64,000 nucleotides of DNA, taken from positions 5,262 to 69,261 of the forward strand of contig DATFDL010000776.1 in NCBI GenBank assembly GCA_035252155.1, given 5' to 3'. The DNA is from JAICLL01 sp035252155. Its GTDB lineage: Bacteria; Planctomycetota; Planctomycetia; Pirellulales; JAICIG01. Position 1 is the stretch's first letter, and each line of letters starts with the position of its first letter. A program made the translations under genes and the position numbers. This document shows positions 27,575 through 36,529 of the stretch, piece after piece. The notes beneath the pieces were generated by a model. That model searched no databases. It was given only the letters and a program-made list of their open reading frames with translations, and was not told where the DNA came from.

Positions 27575-28588
27575 CTACGGGGCGCCGTTGCCGCGAGCGG
27601 CGTCGCGGGCGACAAAATTTCCCTCGCGAAAGGCCGAGGCCATCGCCAGCGGCACTTCGGCCTCCGCCAGCACCACGCGGGCGCGGTTCTCGGCCGTCCG
27701 GGCTTTCATCTCTTGTTCCTGCGCGATCGCCACCGCGCGGCGCTGTTCGGCCCGGGCGCGGGCCACTCGAGTGTCGGCTTCGGCCTGATCGGCTTGCAAA
27801 CGCGCCCCGATGTTCTCACCCACCTCGATATCGGCGATGTCGATCGAGACGATCTCGAACGCCGTCTGAGCATCAAGTCCGCGGGCTAGCACCGCCTTCG
27901 AGATCAGGTCGGGCTTTTCCATCACAATAAAGTGATCGTCGGCCGAACCGATCGCCGTGATAATGCCTTCGCCGACGCGTGCGATGACCGTCTCCTCGGT
28001 GGCGCCGCCGATGAGCTGCTTGATGTTCGTCCGCACGGTCACACGGGCACGCACCCTCAGTTCGACGCCGTTCTTGGCGATAGCGCTGAGCGTCGCCTTC
28101 TTCGACTTTTGCGGATCGGGGCAGTCGATCACTTTCGGATTGACGCTGGTTTGCACAGCTTCGAGCACGTCGCGGCCGGCCAGATCGATGGCCGCGGCGC
28201 GGTCGAAATCCAGATCGATATCGGCGCGATGCGCGGCGATGATGGCTTTGATCACGCCCGGCACGTTGCCACCCGCCAGGTAGTGTGCCTCAAGGCGTCG
28301 GGTAGTAACACCGGTCGAGGGATCGTTAGCGATGCCCGCCTGCATGGCCATGATCTTCGACTGCACGATGACCCGTGTATTCACCTGCCGCAGGCTCATG
28401 CCCACCAGGCTGAGCATGCTCACTCGGGCGTTCGACATATACGCCTGAAACCAGATGTTGCCATAGAGCATCACAAGGATGCCCAAGACAAGCACCACTC
28501 CCAACAGCGCAACGATGGAGATCGCCCAGAGCAGCGAGTTTTGTGAAAGGTTGAAACCGGCGGCGAAGATCAAGAGTGTGCTTGGCAT
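27575..28588 (-). CDS. floA: flotillin-like membrane scaffold protein
   Basis: 337 residues, normal for bacterial FloA (YqfA). An N-terminal membrane hairpin ([20 protein letters not shown]) is followed by a SPFH/PHB domain ([17 protein letters not shown] to [16 protein letters not shown]) and a coiled-coil region rich in Ala/Glu/Arg (residues about 265-320). Family members form cell-membrane microdomains. The genome context is unremarkable: it converges with the esterase-fold gene and precedes a repeat-rich gap. Confidence 0.9.
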   Translation of the reverse strand: MPSTLLIFAAGFNLSQNSLLWAISIVALLGVVLVLGILVMLYGNIWFQAYMSNARVSMLSLVGMSLRQVNTRVIVQSKIMAMQAGIANDPSTGVTTRRLEAHYLAGGNVPGVIKAIIAAHRADIDLDFDRAAAIDLAGRDVLEAVQTSVNPKVIDCPDPQKSKKATLSAIAKNGVELRVRARVTVRTNIKQLIGGATEETVIARVGEGIITAIGSADDHFIVMEKPDLISKAVLARGLDAQTAFEIVSIDIADIEVGENIGARLQADQAEADTRVARARAEQRRAVAIAQEQEMKARTAENRARVVLAEAEVPLAMASAFREGNFVARDAARGNGAP

Positions 28589-28618
28589 GATAGGAGCGAC
28601 AAGCGTGGGGTGGTTCTA

Positions 28619-28850
28619 ATGCGGAATGCGGCGTGCGGAATGCGGAATGGTTTTTTAGTTCCGGCGTGTTTTGCGGTTCCGTGCAGTTCGAATGTTCGTG
28701 TACGCATTCGCAGCATATCAGAGTCTATCGGCATCGCAATGCTCCCCTTGTAAAATTAGTGGTCACAAGCCCCGCCTCGGGGCGACGCGACCTCTCTCGG
28801 CATCCGGCATTTCAATCATTCCGCATTCCGCGCTCCACATTCCGCATTTC
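28619..28850. repeat. GCGGAATGCGG-type inverted repeats
   Basis: GCGGAATGCG and TGCGGAATGCGGAATGG units at 28619-28650 are mirrored by CATTCCGCATTCCGCG and ACATTCCGCATTTC at 28817-28850. The spacer of about 165 bp has no convincing gene. The right arm ends three bases before the mnmA stop codon. Confidence 0.7.
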
Positions 28851-28852
28851 AA

Positions 28853-29962
28853 TCACTCGATCCAGCCGCCACCCAAGACACGCTCGCCGTCATAACAAAC
28901 GGCGGCCTGGCCCGGCGCGATGCCGGCGCGCGGCTCATGCAGAGCCACGTGCAGCCGCCGGTTGTCAAGCACCGAGACGGTCGCAGCCGTCGGGGCGCTG
29001 CGGTAACGAATCTGAACCGAGCAGTCAAACGACCCGGCCGGCGGATCGATCAGCCAATTCGTCTCGCGAGCGGACAGTTCATCGCGAAGCAATTCGTGCC
29101 GTTCACCGATCACGACTCGACGCACTGCTGGTTCCAACCGTACCACATAGCGCGGCTTTCCTAGAGCCACCCCGAGTCCTTTGCGCTGGCCGATCGTAAA
29201 ACCTTCGATCCCCGCGTGCCGGCCCACCACGGCGCCGTCCGTGGTGACAATTTCGCCCGAACGGTCGTTGGCAAGGCGGCGGCGCACGAAACCGGCGTAG
29301 TCTCCGTCGGGCACAAAGCAGATCTCCTGGCTGTCTTTCTTGTCGGCCACCCGCAAGCCAAGTTCGTGCGCCATGCGTCGGATTTCCTTCTTGCAATAAC
29401 CACCTACTGGCAGCATTACCCGTGAGAGCACTTTTCGATCGACGCCAAACAACACATAGGACTGGTCTTTGCCGCCATCCAGCCCGCGGAGTAGCGACGG
29501 CGCTTCGCCAGGCGCGGTGGTCTGAAGCCGCGCGTAATGCCCAGTGGCGATCAATTCGGCCCCGACGCTGTCGGCGTAGTCGAGCAGCTTGCCGAACTTC
29601 AGCCAGTTGTTGCAGACCACGCAGGGGTTGGGTGTGCGGCCTGCCGTGTATTCATCGGCGAAGTAATCCATGATTCGCCCAAACTCATCGGCGAAATCGA
29701 CGGCATAGAACGGAATGTCGAGCCGATCGGCCACACGTCGGGCATCGGCGGCGTCGCTGGCCGTGCAGCATCCCTGCTTATGTGGCGTCGCGGCGATGAT
29801 CGGCAGCGACATCGATCCCGCGGAGCTGGCGTCGCAGCTTGCGGGCGAGCTTTCGCCATGCCGCATGAACAACCCGATCACCTCATGGCCGTCCGCGCGC
29901 AGCAGATGCGCCGCCACGCTGCTATCCACTCCGCCCGACATTGCCAGCACGATTCGAGCCAT
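28853..29962 (-). CDS. mnmA: tRNA-specific 2-thiouridylase
   Basis: 369 residues from the ATG at 29962 (MARIVLAMSGGVDSSVAAHL); an upstream extension of the frame reads repeat DNA and is not used. The PP-loop SGGVDSS, the first catalytic Cys in NPCVVCNNWLKFG and the second in SQEICFVPDGDY are present. MnmA installs the 2-thio group on U34 of tRNAs for Lys, Glu and Gln. A CCTASDAADA block replaces the more usual CCS motif near residue 60. Confidence 0.94.
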   Translation of the reverse strand: MARIVLAMSGGVDSSVAAHLLRADGHEVIGLFMRHGESSPASCDASSAGSMSLPIIAATPHKQGCCTASDAADARRVADRLDIPFYAVDFADEFGRIMDYFADEYTAGRTPNPCVVCNNWLKFGKLLDYADSVGAELIATGHYARLQTTAPGEAPSLLRGLDGGKDQSYVLFGVDRKVLSRVMLPVGGYCKKEIRRMAHELGLRVADKKDSQEICFVPDGDYAGFVRRRLANDRSGEIVTTDGAVVGRHAGIEGFTIGQRKGLGVALGKPRYVVRLEPAVRRVVIGERHELLRDELSARETNWLIDPPAGSFDCSVQIRYRSAPTAATVSVLDNRRLHVALHEPRAGIAPGQAAVCYDGERVLGGGWIE

Positions 29963-30042
29963 GCGATTCAGTGTAAGTTGGGCCTCAGGGGTGCCACAAG
30001 GCGGCAGACGTGGTATGGTGGGCCGCCTCGCGTGCCGATACT

Positions 30043-30212
30043 CTGATCGGTTTTGACGTTCAAAATCGGGATGACCTCTGTAGGGAACGCCCTCCGTGGC
30101 GTTCCGCGGGGGGCGAGTTGGCGCCGAATCGCAGGTCACGGAACGCCACGGAGGGCGTTCCCTACAGCCGTCGCTGGGGACATTACCGGTTTTGGTCGGC
30201 AAAACCGATCAG
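30043..30212. repeat. nested palindromic element with GTAGGGAACGCC arms
   Basis: Outer arms CTGATCGGTTTTG (30043-30055) and CAAAACCGATCAG (30200-30212) enclose an inner pair starting CTGTAGGGAACGCCCTCCGT at 30078 and ending with its complement at 30167. The same inner element occurs at 34621-34709 and 41637-41727, and in part at 62297. Confidence 0.85.
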
Positions 30213-30236
30213 AAGCATGCCATTTAGGGCCGCCTC

Positions 30237-31616
30237 GTGTCGCAAGCAAATCCTCTCGACCCTCCCCGCCGAATTCCTCTGCACACCAAGATCGTCATCG
30301 GCCTGCTGGTCGGCGGCGCGCTCGGATTGACCGGCAATTGGCTGGCGACTCAGCCGGCGACTGCGGGCGTCGCAAACCCCGGCGACGCCAACGGCAACGG
30401 CCTCGACGACCGGCTCGATTGGCTCACGCTCAACATCGCCGAGCCGGTGGGCAAAATCTTTTTGCGACTGATGTTCATGGTGGTGCTGCCGCTGGTCTTT
30501 TCGGCCTTGGCCTTGGCCGTAGTCGAGATTGGCGACTTGCGGCGGCTCGGGCGGGTCGGCCTGCGAACGTTGTCGTTCACTGCGATCTTGTCGAGCATCG
30601 CGGTGCTGTTGGGCATTACGCTCGTGGGCATAGTGAAGCCCGGTCGTTCGCTCTCGCCCGAAACCCGCGATCGCCTGGAACAGCGCTACGGCGGCCCAGC
30701 GCTCGCCGCCAAAACGGCGCACCCCAAGCGCCTGCGAGACATTTTGGTCGACATGTTTCCGGAAAACCCGTTGCAAGAAATGGTCGGCGCCATCGACGGC
30801 AGCTCGAAGGGCAACGGCATGTTGGCGGTGATGGTCTTTGCTTTGATCTTTGGGGCGGCCATCACCGCGGCCCCAGGCCCCTGCGCCACGTTGGTAGGCT
30901 GGCTCGAGGGATTGAATGCGGTCTCGATGATCGTGATTGGCTGGGCGATGCGGTTGGCGCCGGTGGGCGCCGGTTGCCTGGTGTTTGCCATGACGGCCCA
31001 GCTTGGCGTCGATGTGCTGCTGACGCTGTTGTGGTTCGTGCTCACCGTGCTGACGGGCCTGACGATCCATCTGCTGATCACCTATCCGGTGGTGCTGTTA
31101 GCGTTTAGCCGCATGTCGCCGCGGCGGTTTTTTCGCGGCGTGCGCGAAGCGATGCTGGTGGCCTTTGGCACATCGTCGTCCAATGCTACGCTGCCGACGG
31201 CCCTGAAAGTGGCCGAGAGCGAATTGCAGCTTCCCAAGGAAATCTCGCGGTTCGTGCTCACCATTGGCGCCACGGGCAATCAGAACGGCACGGCCCTGTA
31301 CGAAGGTGTGGTCGTATTGTTCATGGCGCAAGTCTTTGGCGTCGAGTTGAGCCTTGGCCAGCAGGTTCAAGTGGTCCTGATGTCGATCCTGGCCGGCGTG
31401 GGCACGGCCGGCGTGCCCGGCGGCTCGCTGCCGCTGATTGTGGTGCTGATGCAAAGCGCCGGCATTCCCGGCGACGGCATCGGCATTATTCTCGGCATCG
31501 ACCGGCTGCTGGACATGTGCCGGGCGGTGTTGAACGTGACGGGCGATTTGGTTGTCGCGACCTGCGTGGCCGGTGCTACATCCACCGGAACCACCGCAGA
31601 GCCATTGCAAAGCTGA
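30237..31616 (+). CDS. dicarboxylate/amino-acid:cation symporter (DAACS family)
   Basis: 459 residues, GTG start. Helix and hairpin landmarks of the GltP/DctA family are present: LMFMVVLPLVFSALA (helix 3), FGTSSSNATLPTAL (the Ser-rich HP1), ATGNQNGTALYEG (the NMDGT-like TM7 motif, here NQNGT), GVPGGSLPLIVVLM (HP2) and DRLLDMCRAVLNVTGD (TM8). The substrate is a C4-dicarboxylate or acidic amino acid. An insert GDANGNGLDDRLDWL after the first helix looks like a calcium-loop motif. Its tail overlaps the convergent ABC permease gene by 41 bases. Confidence 0.9.
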   Translation: MSQANPLDPPRRIPLHTKIVIGLLVGGALGLTGNWLATQPATAGVANPGDANGNGLDDRLDWLTLNIAEPVGKIFLRLMFMVVLPLVFSALALAVVEIGDLRRLGRVGLRTLSFTAILSSIAVLLGITLVGIVKPGRSLSPETRDRLEQRYGGPALAAKTAHPKRLRDILVDMFPENPLQEMVGAIDGSSKGNGMLAVMVFALIFGAAITAAPGPCATLVGWLEGLNAVSMIVIGWAMRLAPVGAGCLVFAMTAQLGVDVLLTLLWFVLTVLTGLTIHLLITYPVVLLAFSRMSPRRFFRGVREAMLVAFGTSSSNATLPTALKVAESELQLPKEISRFVLTIGATGNQNGTALYEGVVVLFMAQVFGVELSLGQQVQVVLMSILAGVGTAGVPGGSLPLIVVLMQSAGIPGDGIGIILGIDRLLDMCRAVLNVTGDLVVATCVAGATSTGTTAEPLQS

Positions 31617-32616
31617 CCACCGCCCAGGCGGTCAGGCCAAGGCATTCCCGCCACAATGCCATCGCGCCGGCGCCTTCGAGCATCACGCCACGCAAGGCGT
31701 CGTTAAGCATGGTCAGTGGCAAGAGCTTGATGGCCGGCTGAACCACCGCGGGAAATCGCTCGGACGAAAAGAACACGCCCGACAGCAGCCACATCGGCAG
31801 CATCACCAGGTTCATCAGACCAGAGACCGTTTCGATGGTGCGAGCGCGGCTGGCCACCAACAGGCCGATGCCCGCGAACGCCAGCGAACCGAGCAAGATA
31901 AACAGCCCCAGCGTCGCCAGATTACCGTAAATCACCACGCCGAACGCCAGCCGGGCGAAGATCAGAATGATAAACACTTCGGGGATGATGAACAGCAGCC
32001 GGCTGGCCATGACAGCCGCCAGAAAATGGCTGCGCCGCATGGGCGTGGCCAAAAACCGTTTGAGCAGCTTGCGGATGCGCATGTCGACAATCACAAATCC
32101 CACGCCCCACAGTCCGCCTCCCATCAGGCTCATGCCCAACAGGCCAGGCACCAGAAAGTCGATGTACCGTCCGCCCGGCTCGTCGAGCGGCTGCTCTGCG
32201 ACGCTGGCCGGGTCGCGCCGGCCGGCAGCTCGCTGCAAGACATCGTCTACCGCGTTGCGGGCCAGCAGGCTCTCGGGCCGCGTCGGATCGTAGGCATATT
32301 GGTAGTGCGGCGCCGAGGCGTGCGTGGCGGTCACGATCACCTCGGTCTTTCCGGTGCGCAGCCGCAGCCGGCACGTATCGGCGTCGCGAATCGCGGCAAC
32401 GAACCGTGGCTCGGCCTGCAAGGCATCCAGCACCGCGCCGGCCGCCGCCGTCTGCTCAATATCGACCGTGATCCGCTCGACCGGCTTGTTGCGAAAGGCG
32501 ATGCCCAGGCCGATGGTCATCACTAGCGGAAATCCATAGACCCAAAACACCGCTTCGGGCGTCCGTGTGAACTCGCGAAAACGCGCCAGCACAAGTTGCA
32601 CAAAAGGATGACTCAT
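31576..32616 (-). CDS. ABC-2 type exporter permease
   Basis: 346 residues. One N-terminal helix, a large extracytoplasmic loop of about 110 residues, then five or six helices ending with GLTAWAVVSFAMALRWFRWM. The segment RKLLKRFLATPMRRSHFLAAV precedes a run of helices as in ABC-2 permeases (the NatB/DrrB group). It overlaps the ATPase start by four bases, so both are one translational unit. The exported substrate is unknown. Confidence 0.82.
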   Translation of the reverse strand: MSHPFVQLVLARFREFTRTPEAVFWVYGFPLVMTIGLGIAFRNKPVERITVDIEQTAAAGAVLDALQAEPRFVAAIRDADTCRLRLRTGKTEVIVTATHASAPHYQYAYDPTRPESLLARNAVDDVLQRAAGRRDPASVAEQPLDEPGGRYIDFLVPGLLGMSLMGGGLWGVGFVIVDMRIRKLLKRFLATPMRRSHFLAAVMASRLLFIIPEVFIILIFARLAFGVVIYGNLATLGLFILLGSLAFAGIGLLVASRARTIETVSGLMNLVMLPMWLLSGVFFSSERFPAVVQPAIKLLPLTMLNDALRGVMLEGAGAMALWRECLGLTAWAVVSFAMALRWFRWM

Positions 32617-33596
32617 GGCGCGGCAACTTCCTCTTCTTCAAAATGCCGGCCCGCGAGCTTGACAAAGACATCTTCCAGGCTGGCGTGGCGCACCGACAGG
32701 CTGGTAAGCTGCACGTTCAATTTTTGCAGGCGGTCGACCAATGACGGCAGCGTCACGTGCGGCTCGGCCACCGAAAGGCACATCCGGTCGCCCTCCGGGC
32801 GGGCCGCCGTCACGCCGGGTAAGTCGGCCACCGCGGCCGCATCGACGCCGCCATCGGCAATCGCGGCGTCGGACGCCTGGCGATGATCGGCATGGGCCGA
32901 GAACTCGATGACATGCTCGCCGCCCAAGCTGGCAATCAGCTCGCGAGGCGTGCCCAGCGCGATCACCTTGCCGTGATCGACGATTGCCACACGGTCGCAG
33001 AGCCGTTCGGCCTCGTCCAAATAATGCGTGGTGACCAGCACGGTTCGCCCTTGCCGCCCGAATTGGCGTATCACTTCCCAAAGCTGTCGGCGCGACTGCG
33101 GATCGAGTCCGGTGGTTGGCTCGTCGAGAAACAGCAACTCCGGATCACCGACCAGCGCCGCGGCAACCGCCAGCCGTTGCTTTTGACCACCAGAGAGTTT
33201 GCCTACCCAGGCCGACGCTTTTTCTGCGAGATCGACCTGGCGGATGGCTTCATCAGGCTCGGTGCCGCGGCGGTAAAAGCTGCGAAAGAGCGTCAGCGTT
33301 TCGCGGACCGAGAGCTTTTCCGACAGTCGGGTTTCTTGCAGCGAGATGCCGATCCGTTGACGGATTTCGTCCCCATCGTTTTTCCAGGTAAGACCCAGCA
33401 CCTCGACTTCGCCGGAGGTGGGCGATAACAGCCCTTCGATGATTTCGATCGTGGTGGTTTTGCCGGCGCCGTTCGGCCCCAGTAGTCCGAAACATTCGCC
33501 ACGTTCAATGGCCAAATCGAGGCCGCGCACCGCTTCGACGGGCGGGCGGCCTTCGTAGGTCTTCACGAGCTGAGTGCAGCGGATGGCGGAGGGCAA
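32613..33596 (-). CDS. ABC-2 type exporter ATPase
   Basis: 327 residues, TTG start at 33596. Walker A GPNGAGKTTTI, signature KLSGGQKQRLAVAAAL, Walker B LLFLDEPTTGLDPQSRRQLW and switch His in VLVTTHYLDEAERL are intact. The C-terminal 90 residues form the extra domain seen in NatA/DrrA-type exporters (SLSVRHASLEDVFVKLAGRH). Coupled by a four-base overlap to the permease. Probably exports a lipid, drug or polysaccharide precursor. Confidence 0.88.
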   Translation of the reverse strand: MPSAIRCTQLVKTYEGRPPVEAVRGLDLAIERGECFGLLGPNGAGKTTTIEIIEGLLSPTSGEVEVLGLTWKNDGDEIRQRIGISLQETRLSEKLSVRETLTLFRSFYRRGTEPDEAIRQVDLAEKASAWVGKLSGGQKQRLAVAAALVGDPELLFLDEPTTGLDPQSRRQLWEVIRQFGRQGRTVLVTTHYLDEAERLCDRVAIVDHGKVIALGTPRELIASLGGEHVIEFSAHADHRQASDAAIADGGVDAAAVADLPGVTAARPEGDRMCLSVAEPHVTLPSLVDRLQKLNVQLTSLSVRHASLEDVFVKLAGRHFEEEEVAAP

Positions 33597-33688
33597 CGAA
33601 GGGGCTGGGGCCTAGAGGCTGGGGGCTAGGGACTAGGCGGTCAAATATAGCGAGCGATTCGAGCGTTGCCCAGGTGGCGGCAATGGTA

Positions 33689-34591
33689 CTATGCCGCGCG
33701 AGCGCGTTTTACCGCCGGCTGCTCGACGGAGGCAGCATGCGGATCGAGGATCGCTTCCGCCGGCTGGTATTCCAGCTTGCGGAACTGCATCGCCAGATTG
33801 TAAGCCAGCGGCCCAGAGGCGACCTGATAGTCAAGGGCCATCAACGCATAGCAGAGCGAGGCCCAAACGCGCCCCAGGAGCGGGGGCGGGAAACATAGTC
33901 CCAAGTAACCCGCGCCGTACAGCAATGAGCCGCGCCGCGCGGTGCGCTGTGCGACAAACTGCCCTTCGGCCAATGCCGCCAAATCGGCCGCGCTGAAATG
34001 ATGATGACGCTGGCCGGTCGCATTGTGCCCGCGCACCCAGAACCGCACCGGCGTGGCGGCACTCAACGCGCGATATAGCCGCGGATAATCGCTCGCCATG
34101 TTTTCGGGGCTGAGCCAACGCAGCGCCCCACGATAGGGTACGCTGACGGTCCACAATCCGCCGGGCCGCAGCACGCGGGCGATTTCGGCCACCAGCCCCG
34201 CGCGGTCGGGCACATGCTCCAAGACATCGAGCAGCGTTATCGCGTCGAAGCTGCCGTCGGCAAACGGCAATGTTGCACCATCGTAGTGCAAGAACGTGAC
34301 ACGGCTGCTCCGTACGCGGCGGCGGGCAACTCGCAAGGCCACGCGGTCGACGTCGATGGCCACCACCCGCTTTGCCTTGCGGGCCAGATGTCGCACGTGG
34401 TATCCCGCGCCGCAGCCGATGTCGAGCAGCTCGGCCCGGTCGGGCAGCCACTGCTTGGCCAGCCGCCCTCGATCGAGCGGCACAGGCAAAGCCGGCATTC
34501 GCTCGTAAAACTCTTGCTTCTCGGCGTCATCGGCGAAAATTGCCGCTTCGTCGCACGATCGTGGAGTAGGAAATGGGGAGCCTATTCGCAT
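33689..34591 (-). CDS. class I SAM-dependent methyltransferase
   Basis: 300 residues from the ATG at 34591 (MRIGSPFPTPRSCDEA); the frame upstream translates repeat DNA and is not used. Motif I is ELLDIGCGAGYHVRHLA, with VVAIDVDRVALRVARRR (Asp binding SAM ribose) and a motif-II-like LLDVLEHVPDRAGLVAEIARVLRPGG. The C-terminal half (HHHFSAADLAALAEGQF) is typical of the ubiquinone/sugar-lipid methyltransferase group. A ceramide-glucosyltransferase-like gene lies 570 bp away, divergently, so a lipid substrate is possible. Confidence 0.8.
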   Translation of the reverse strand: MRIGSPFPTPRSCDEAAIFADDAEKQEFYERMPALPVPLDRGRLAKQWLPDRAELLDIGCGAGYHVRHLARKAKRVVAIDVDRVALRVARRRVRSSRVTFLHYDGATLPFADGSFDAITLLDVLEHVPDRAGLVAEIARVLRPGGLWTVSVPYRGALRWLSPENMASDYPRLYRALSAATPVRFWVRGHNATGQRHHHFSAADLAALAEGQFVAQRTARRGSLLYGAGYLGLCFPPPLLGRVWASLCYALMALDYQVASGPLAYNLAMQFRKLEYQPAEAILDPHAASVEQPAVKRARAA

Positions 34592-34620
34592 CACGTTAAG
34601 GTATTTCTGTAGCGAAAACC

Positions 34621-34709
34621 TGTAGGGAACGCCCTCTGTGGCGGTCCGCGAGGGGCGAGTCGACGTCTCACCCGCAGTTCTCGGAACGCCACGGAGGGCG
34701 TTCCCTACA
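34621..34709. repeat. GTAGGGAACGCC palindromic element
   Basis: Left arm TGTAGGGAACGCCCTCTGTG and right arm CACGGAGGGCGTTCCCTACA enclose about 50 bp. It is the same family as 30078-30167 and 41637-41727. Confidence 0.85.
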
Positions 34710-34817
34710 AACCCGAACGGTATGGCAGTAGCAATCGTGGGCGGTAGTCTAGGAAGAACTTGCGGACTAGGCAACGTCAGTCTTGCCGACCTAACGGGAG
34801 GTATCCCCCACCGGCTT

Positions 34818-34907
34818 CTGTAGAGAACGGACTTCCTGCCGGTGGGTGAATGGCGGCGCGAGGCCAAATCGTAATTCGCTCAACGGCTCGGAGTCCGTTC
34901 CCTACAG
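34818..34907. repeat. variant GTAGAGAACGG palindromic element
   Basis: Arms CTGTAGAGAACGGACTTCC and GGAGTCCGTTCCCTACAG, with a GCGAGG-containing core. It resembles the GTAGGGAACGCC element in layout and length (90 bp) but the arms differ at several positions. Confidence 0.7.
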
Positions 34908-35162
34908 ACCTGAAAGTCGCTCCGTCCGCTACCACTCGACCGTGGCGTCCGCCATCGCTCGTCGAGCCGGCCATATTCACCAAACTCGCGCTGGCGCCGA
35001 TTCGATAGCACCTATTGGGTTGCCGCGCCCCGATTCGAAGGAAGGCTCTGCCGCGGTCATAACTCAAAGCCACGATTGCCATTGACGACTAACGGGGCCG
35101 GGCACTATCGTGCCGCCGCTCGCGGGAGTCCCGACACCCTGATTCGCAGCCCGGCCTTTTTT

Positions 35163-36470
35163 ATGCACCTTCCCTGGTTTGCCGCATGGCTGGCGTTTGC
35201 GATCGCAGCCGCCGCGCAATTTGCACTGATCACCTGGCAGCTTTGGGAGAATCGCCGCTTCGCGCGCAGCCGCCTGTTTCGATCGCCCATCGTTCGTCAT
35301 CGGCCCTGCGTGGCCCTATTTGCGCCGTGCAAGGGACTCGACCCAGAGGTTGTCGAAAATCTCCGTCCGTTGCTGCGGCAAGATTACGACAACTACCGCG
35401 TCACGTTTATCGTCGAAAGCGGCGACGACCCGGTCTGCGGGCCCATTCGCCGGCTGATGATGCAACATCCGCGCGTGCCCGCCCGGCTGCTTGTTGCGGG
35501 CCAGGCTACCGACACGGGACAAAAAGTTCATAATCTGCGGACTGCAACAGCCGACCTGCCCGACGACGTCGAAGTGTTGGCGTTTGTCGATTCCGACGCG
35601 CGGCCTCGCGCCGACTGGTTACGGCGGCTTGTCAGCCGGCTCAACCGGCAAGAAATTGGCGCGGTGACCGGCTATCGCTGGTTCGTGCCCACCGATCGCT
35701 CCGCGGCGCAATTGCTGCTCTACAGCGTCAACGCCTCGGTGGCGTCGGGCTTCGGGCCCGGCGGCCATCACCTGGTGTGGGGTGGCTCGTGGGCGGTCCG
35801 CCGCGATGTCTTCGAGCAGTTGGGATTGCGTAGCGCCTGGCGCGGAACGCTCAGCGACGACCTGGTGGCCACTCGCGTGCTTCATCAGTCGGGATTGCGC
35901 GTCGAGTTCGAGCCGGCTTGCATGGTGGCTTCGCCCATTGATGGCGGTTGGCAGCAGGCGCTGTCGTTCATTCGGCGGCAATATGTGATCTCGCGGTTCT
36001 ACGCGCCGCGATGGTGGCTCTTGGCGCTGACGGCGGCCACGCTGGGAGTCGTGACTTTTTGGGGCGGCCTGGTCGCGTTGGTCACAGGCGCTGCTGCTGG
36101 CGCCGACTGGACCTGGGTGCCCGCACTGGTCTGCTCGTTGTTCTACGGCGGCTCGATATTGCGTGGCTGGCAGCGCCGGGCACTGGCACGGGTTTATTTG
36201 CCCGACGCACAGTCACGTCTGGCGGCCGCCGCCTGGATCGATCTCTGGACGGGACCGCTGGTGGGGCTGGCCCATTGGTTGAGTATTCTCAGTTCGCTCG
36301 TTGGCGACGAGCTCGATTGGCGCGGCGTTCGGTATCGCATCCGCCGGGGAGGCGGCATCGAAATCGTTTCTCGCGAAGTTGCAATTCCGACCGGTCCACC
36401 AACGCCGAAACCAGGCCGCCGGCCGAAGCGCCAGTTGCAGCCTGTCCACTGCCACACCGGCGGTTCATAA
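35163..36470 (+). CDS. ceramide-glucosyltransferase-like GT21/GT2 glycosyltransferase
   Basis: 435 residues from the ATG at 35163. An N-terminal hydrophobic helix (WFAAWLAFAIAAAAQFALI) is followed by the GT-A fold: CVALFAPCKGLDPEVVENL, VESGDDP, VLAFVDSDARPRADWL (metal-binding DxD), TLSDDLVATRVL (catalytic Asp) and the RRQYV acceptor-site motif. Two or more C-terminal helices follow. The order fits the ceramide glucosyltransferase family (GT21), enzymes that add a sugar to sphingolipid or a related lipid on the inner face of the membrane. The 571-bp region upstream contains two palindromic repeats. Confidence 0.82.
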   Translation: MHLPWFAAWLAFAIAAAAQFALITWQLWENRRFARSRLFRSPIVRHRPCVALFAPCKGLDPEVVENLRPLLRQDYDNYRVTFIVESGDDPVCGPIRRLMMQHPRVPARLLVAGQATDTGQKVHNLRTATADLPDDVEVLAFVDSDARPRADWLRRLVSRLNRQEIGAVTGYRWFVPTDRSAAQLLLYSVNASVASGFGPGGHHLVWGGSWAVRRDVFEQLGLRSAWRGTLSDDLVATRVLHQSGLRVEFEPACMVASPIDGGWQQALSFIRRQYVISRFYAPRWWLLALTAATLGVVTFWGGLVALVTGAAAGADWTWVPALVCSLFYGGSILRGWQRRALARVYLPDAQSRLAAAAWIDLWTGPLVGLAHWLSILSSLVGDELDWRGVRYRIRRGGGIEIVSREVAIPTGPPTPKPGRRPKRQLQPVHCHTGGS

Positions 36471-36494
36471 AGCGGAGATTTTGATCGCGAGAAA

Positions 36495-36518
36495 CGAACG
36501 GAACGAATTCCGTTCTAC
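36495..36518. repeat. GAACGAATTCCGTTCTAC palindrome
   Basis: A short palindrome around GAATTC (AACGGAACGAATTCCGTT then CTACGG), 12 bases before the radical SAM gene start at 36530. Related copies are at 43391-43416 and 44705-44729. Confidence 0.6.
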
Positions 36519-36529
36519 GGGGGGCCAAC

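Larger units (their letters stand above)
34592..35162. other. 571-bp divergent intergenic region
   Basis: Between the divergent methyltransferase and glycosyltransferase genes. It holds two palindromic elements (34621-34709 and 34818-34907). No reading frame with coding character was seen in the remainder, and no clear terminator or promoter. Confidence 0.6.

Noticed and set aside
28853..30202. Longer mnmA with an 80-residue N-terminal extension
   Set aside because: The extension is a translation of the palindromic element at 30078-30167; the PP-loop protein starts properly at the ATG at 29962.
33689..34867. Longer methyltransferase with a 92-residue extension
   Set aside because: The extension reads the GTAGGGAACGCC element; MRIGSPFP at 34591 is the natural start.
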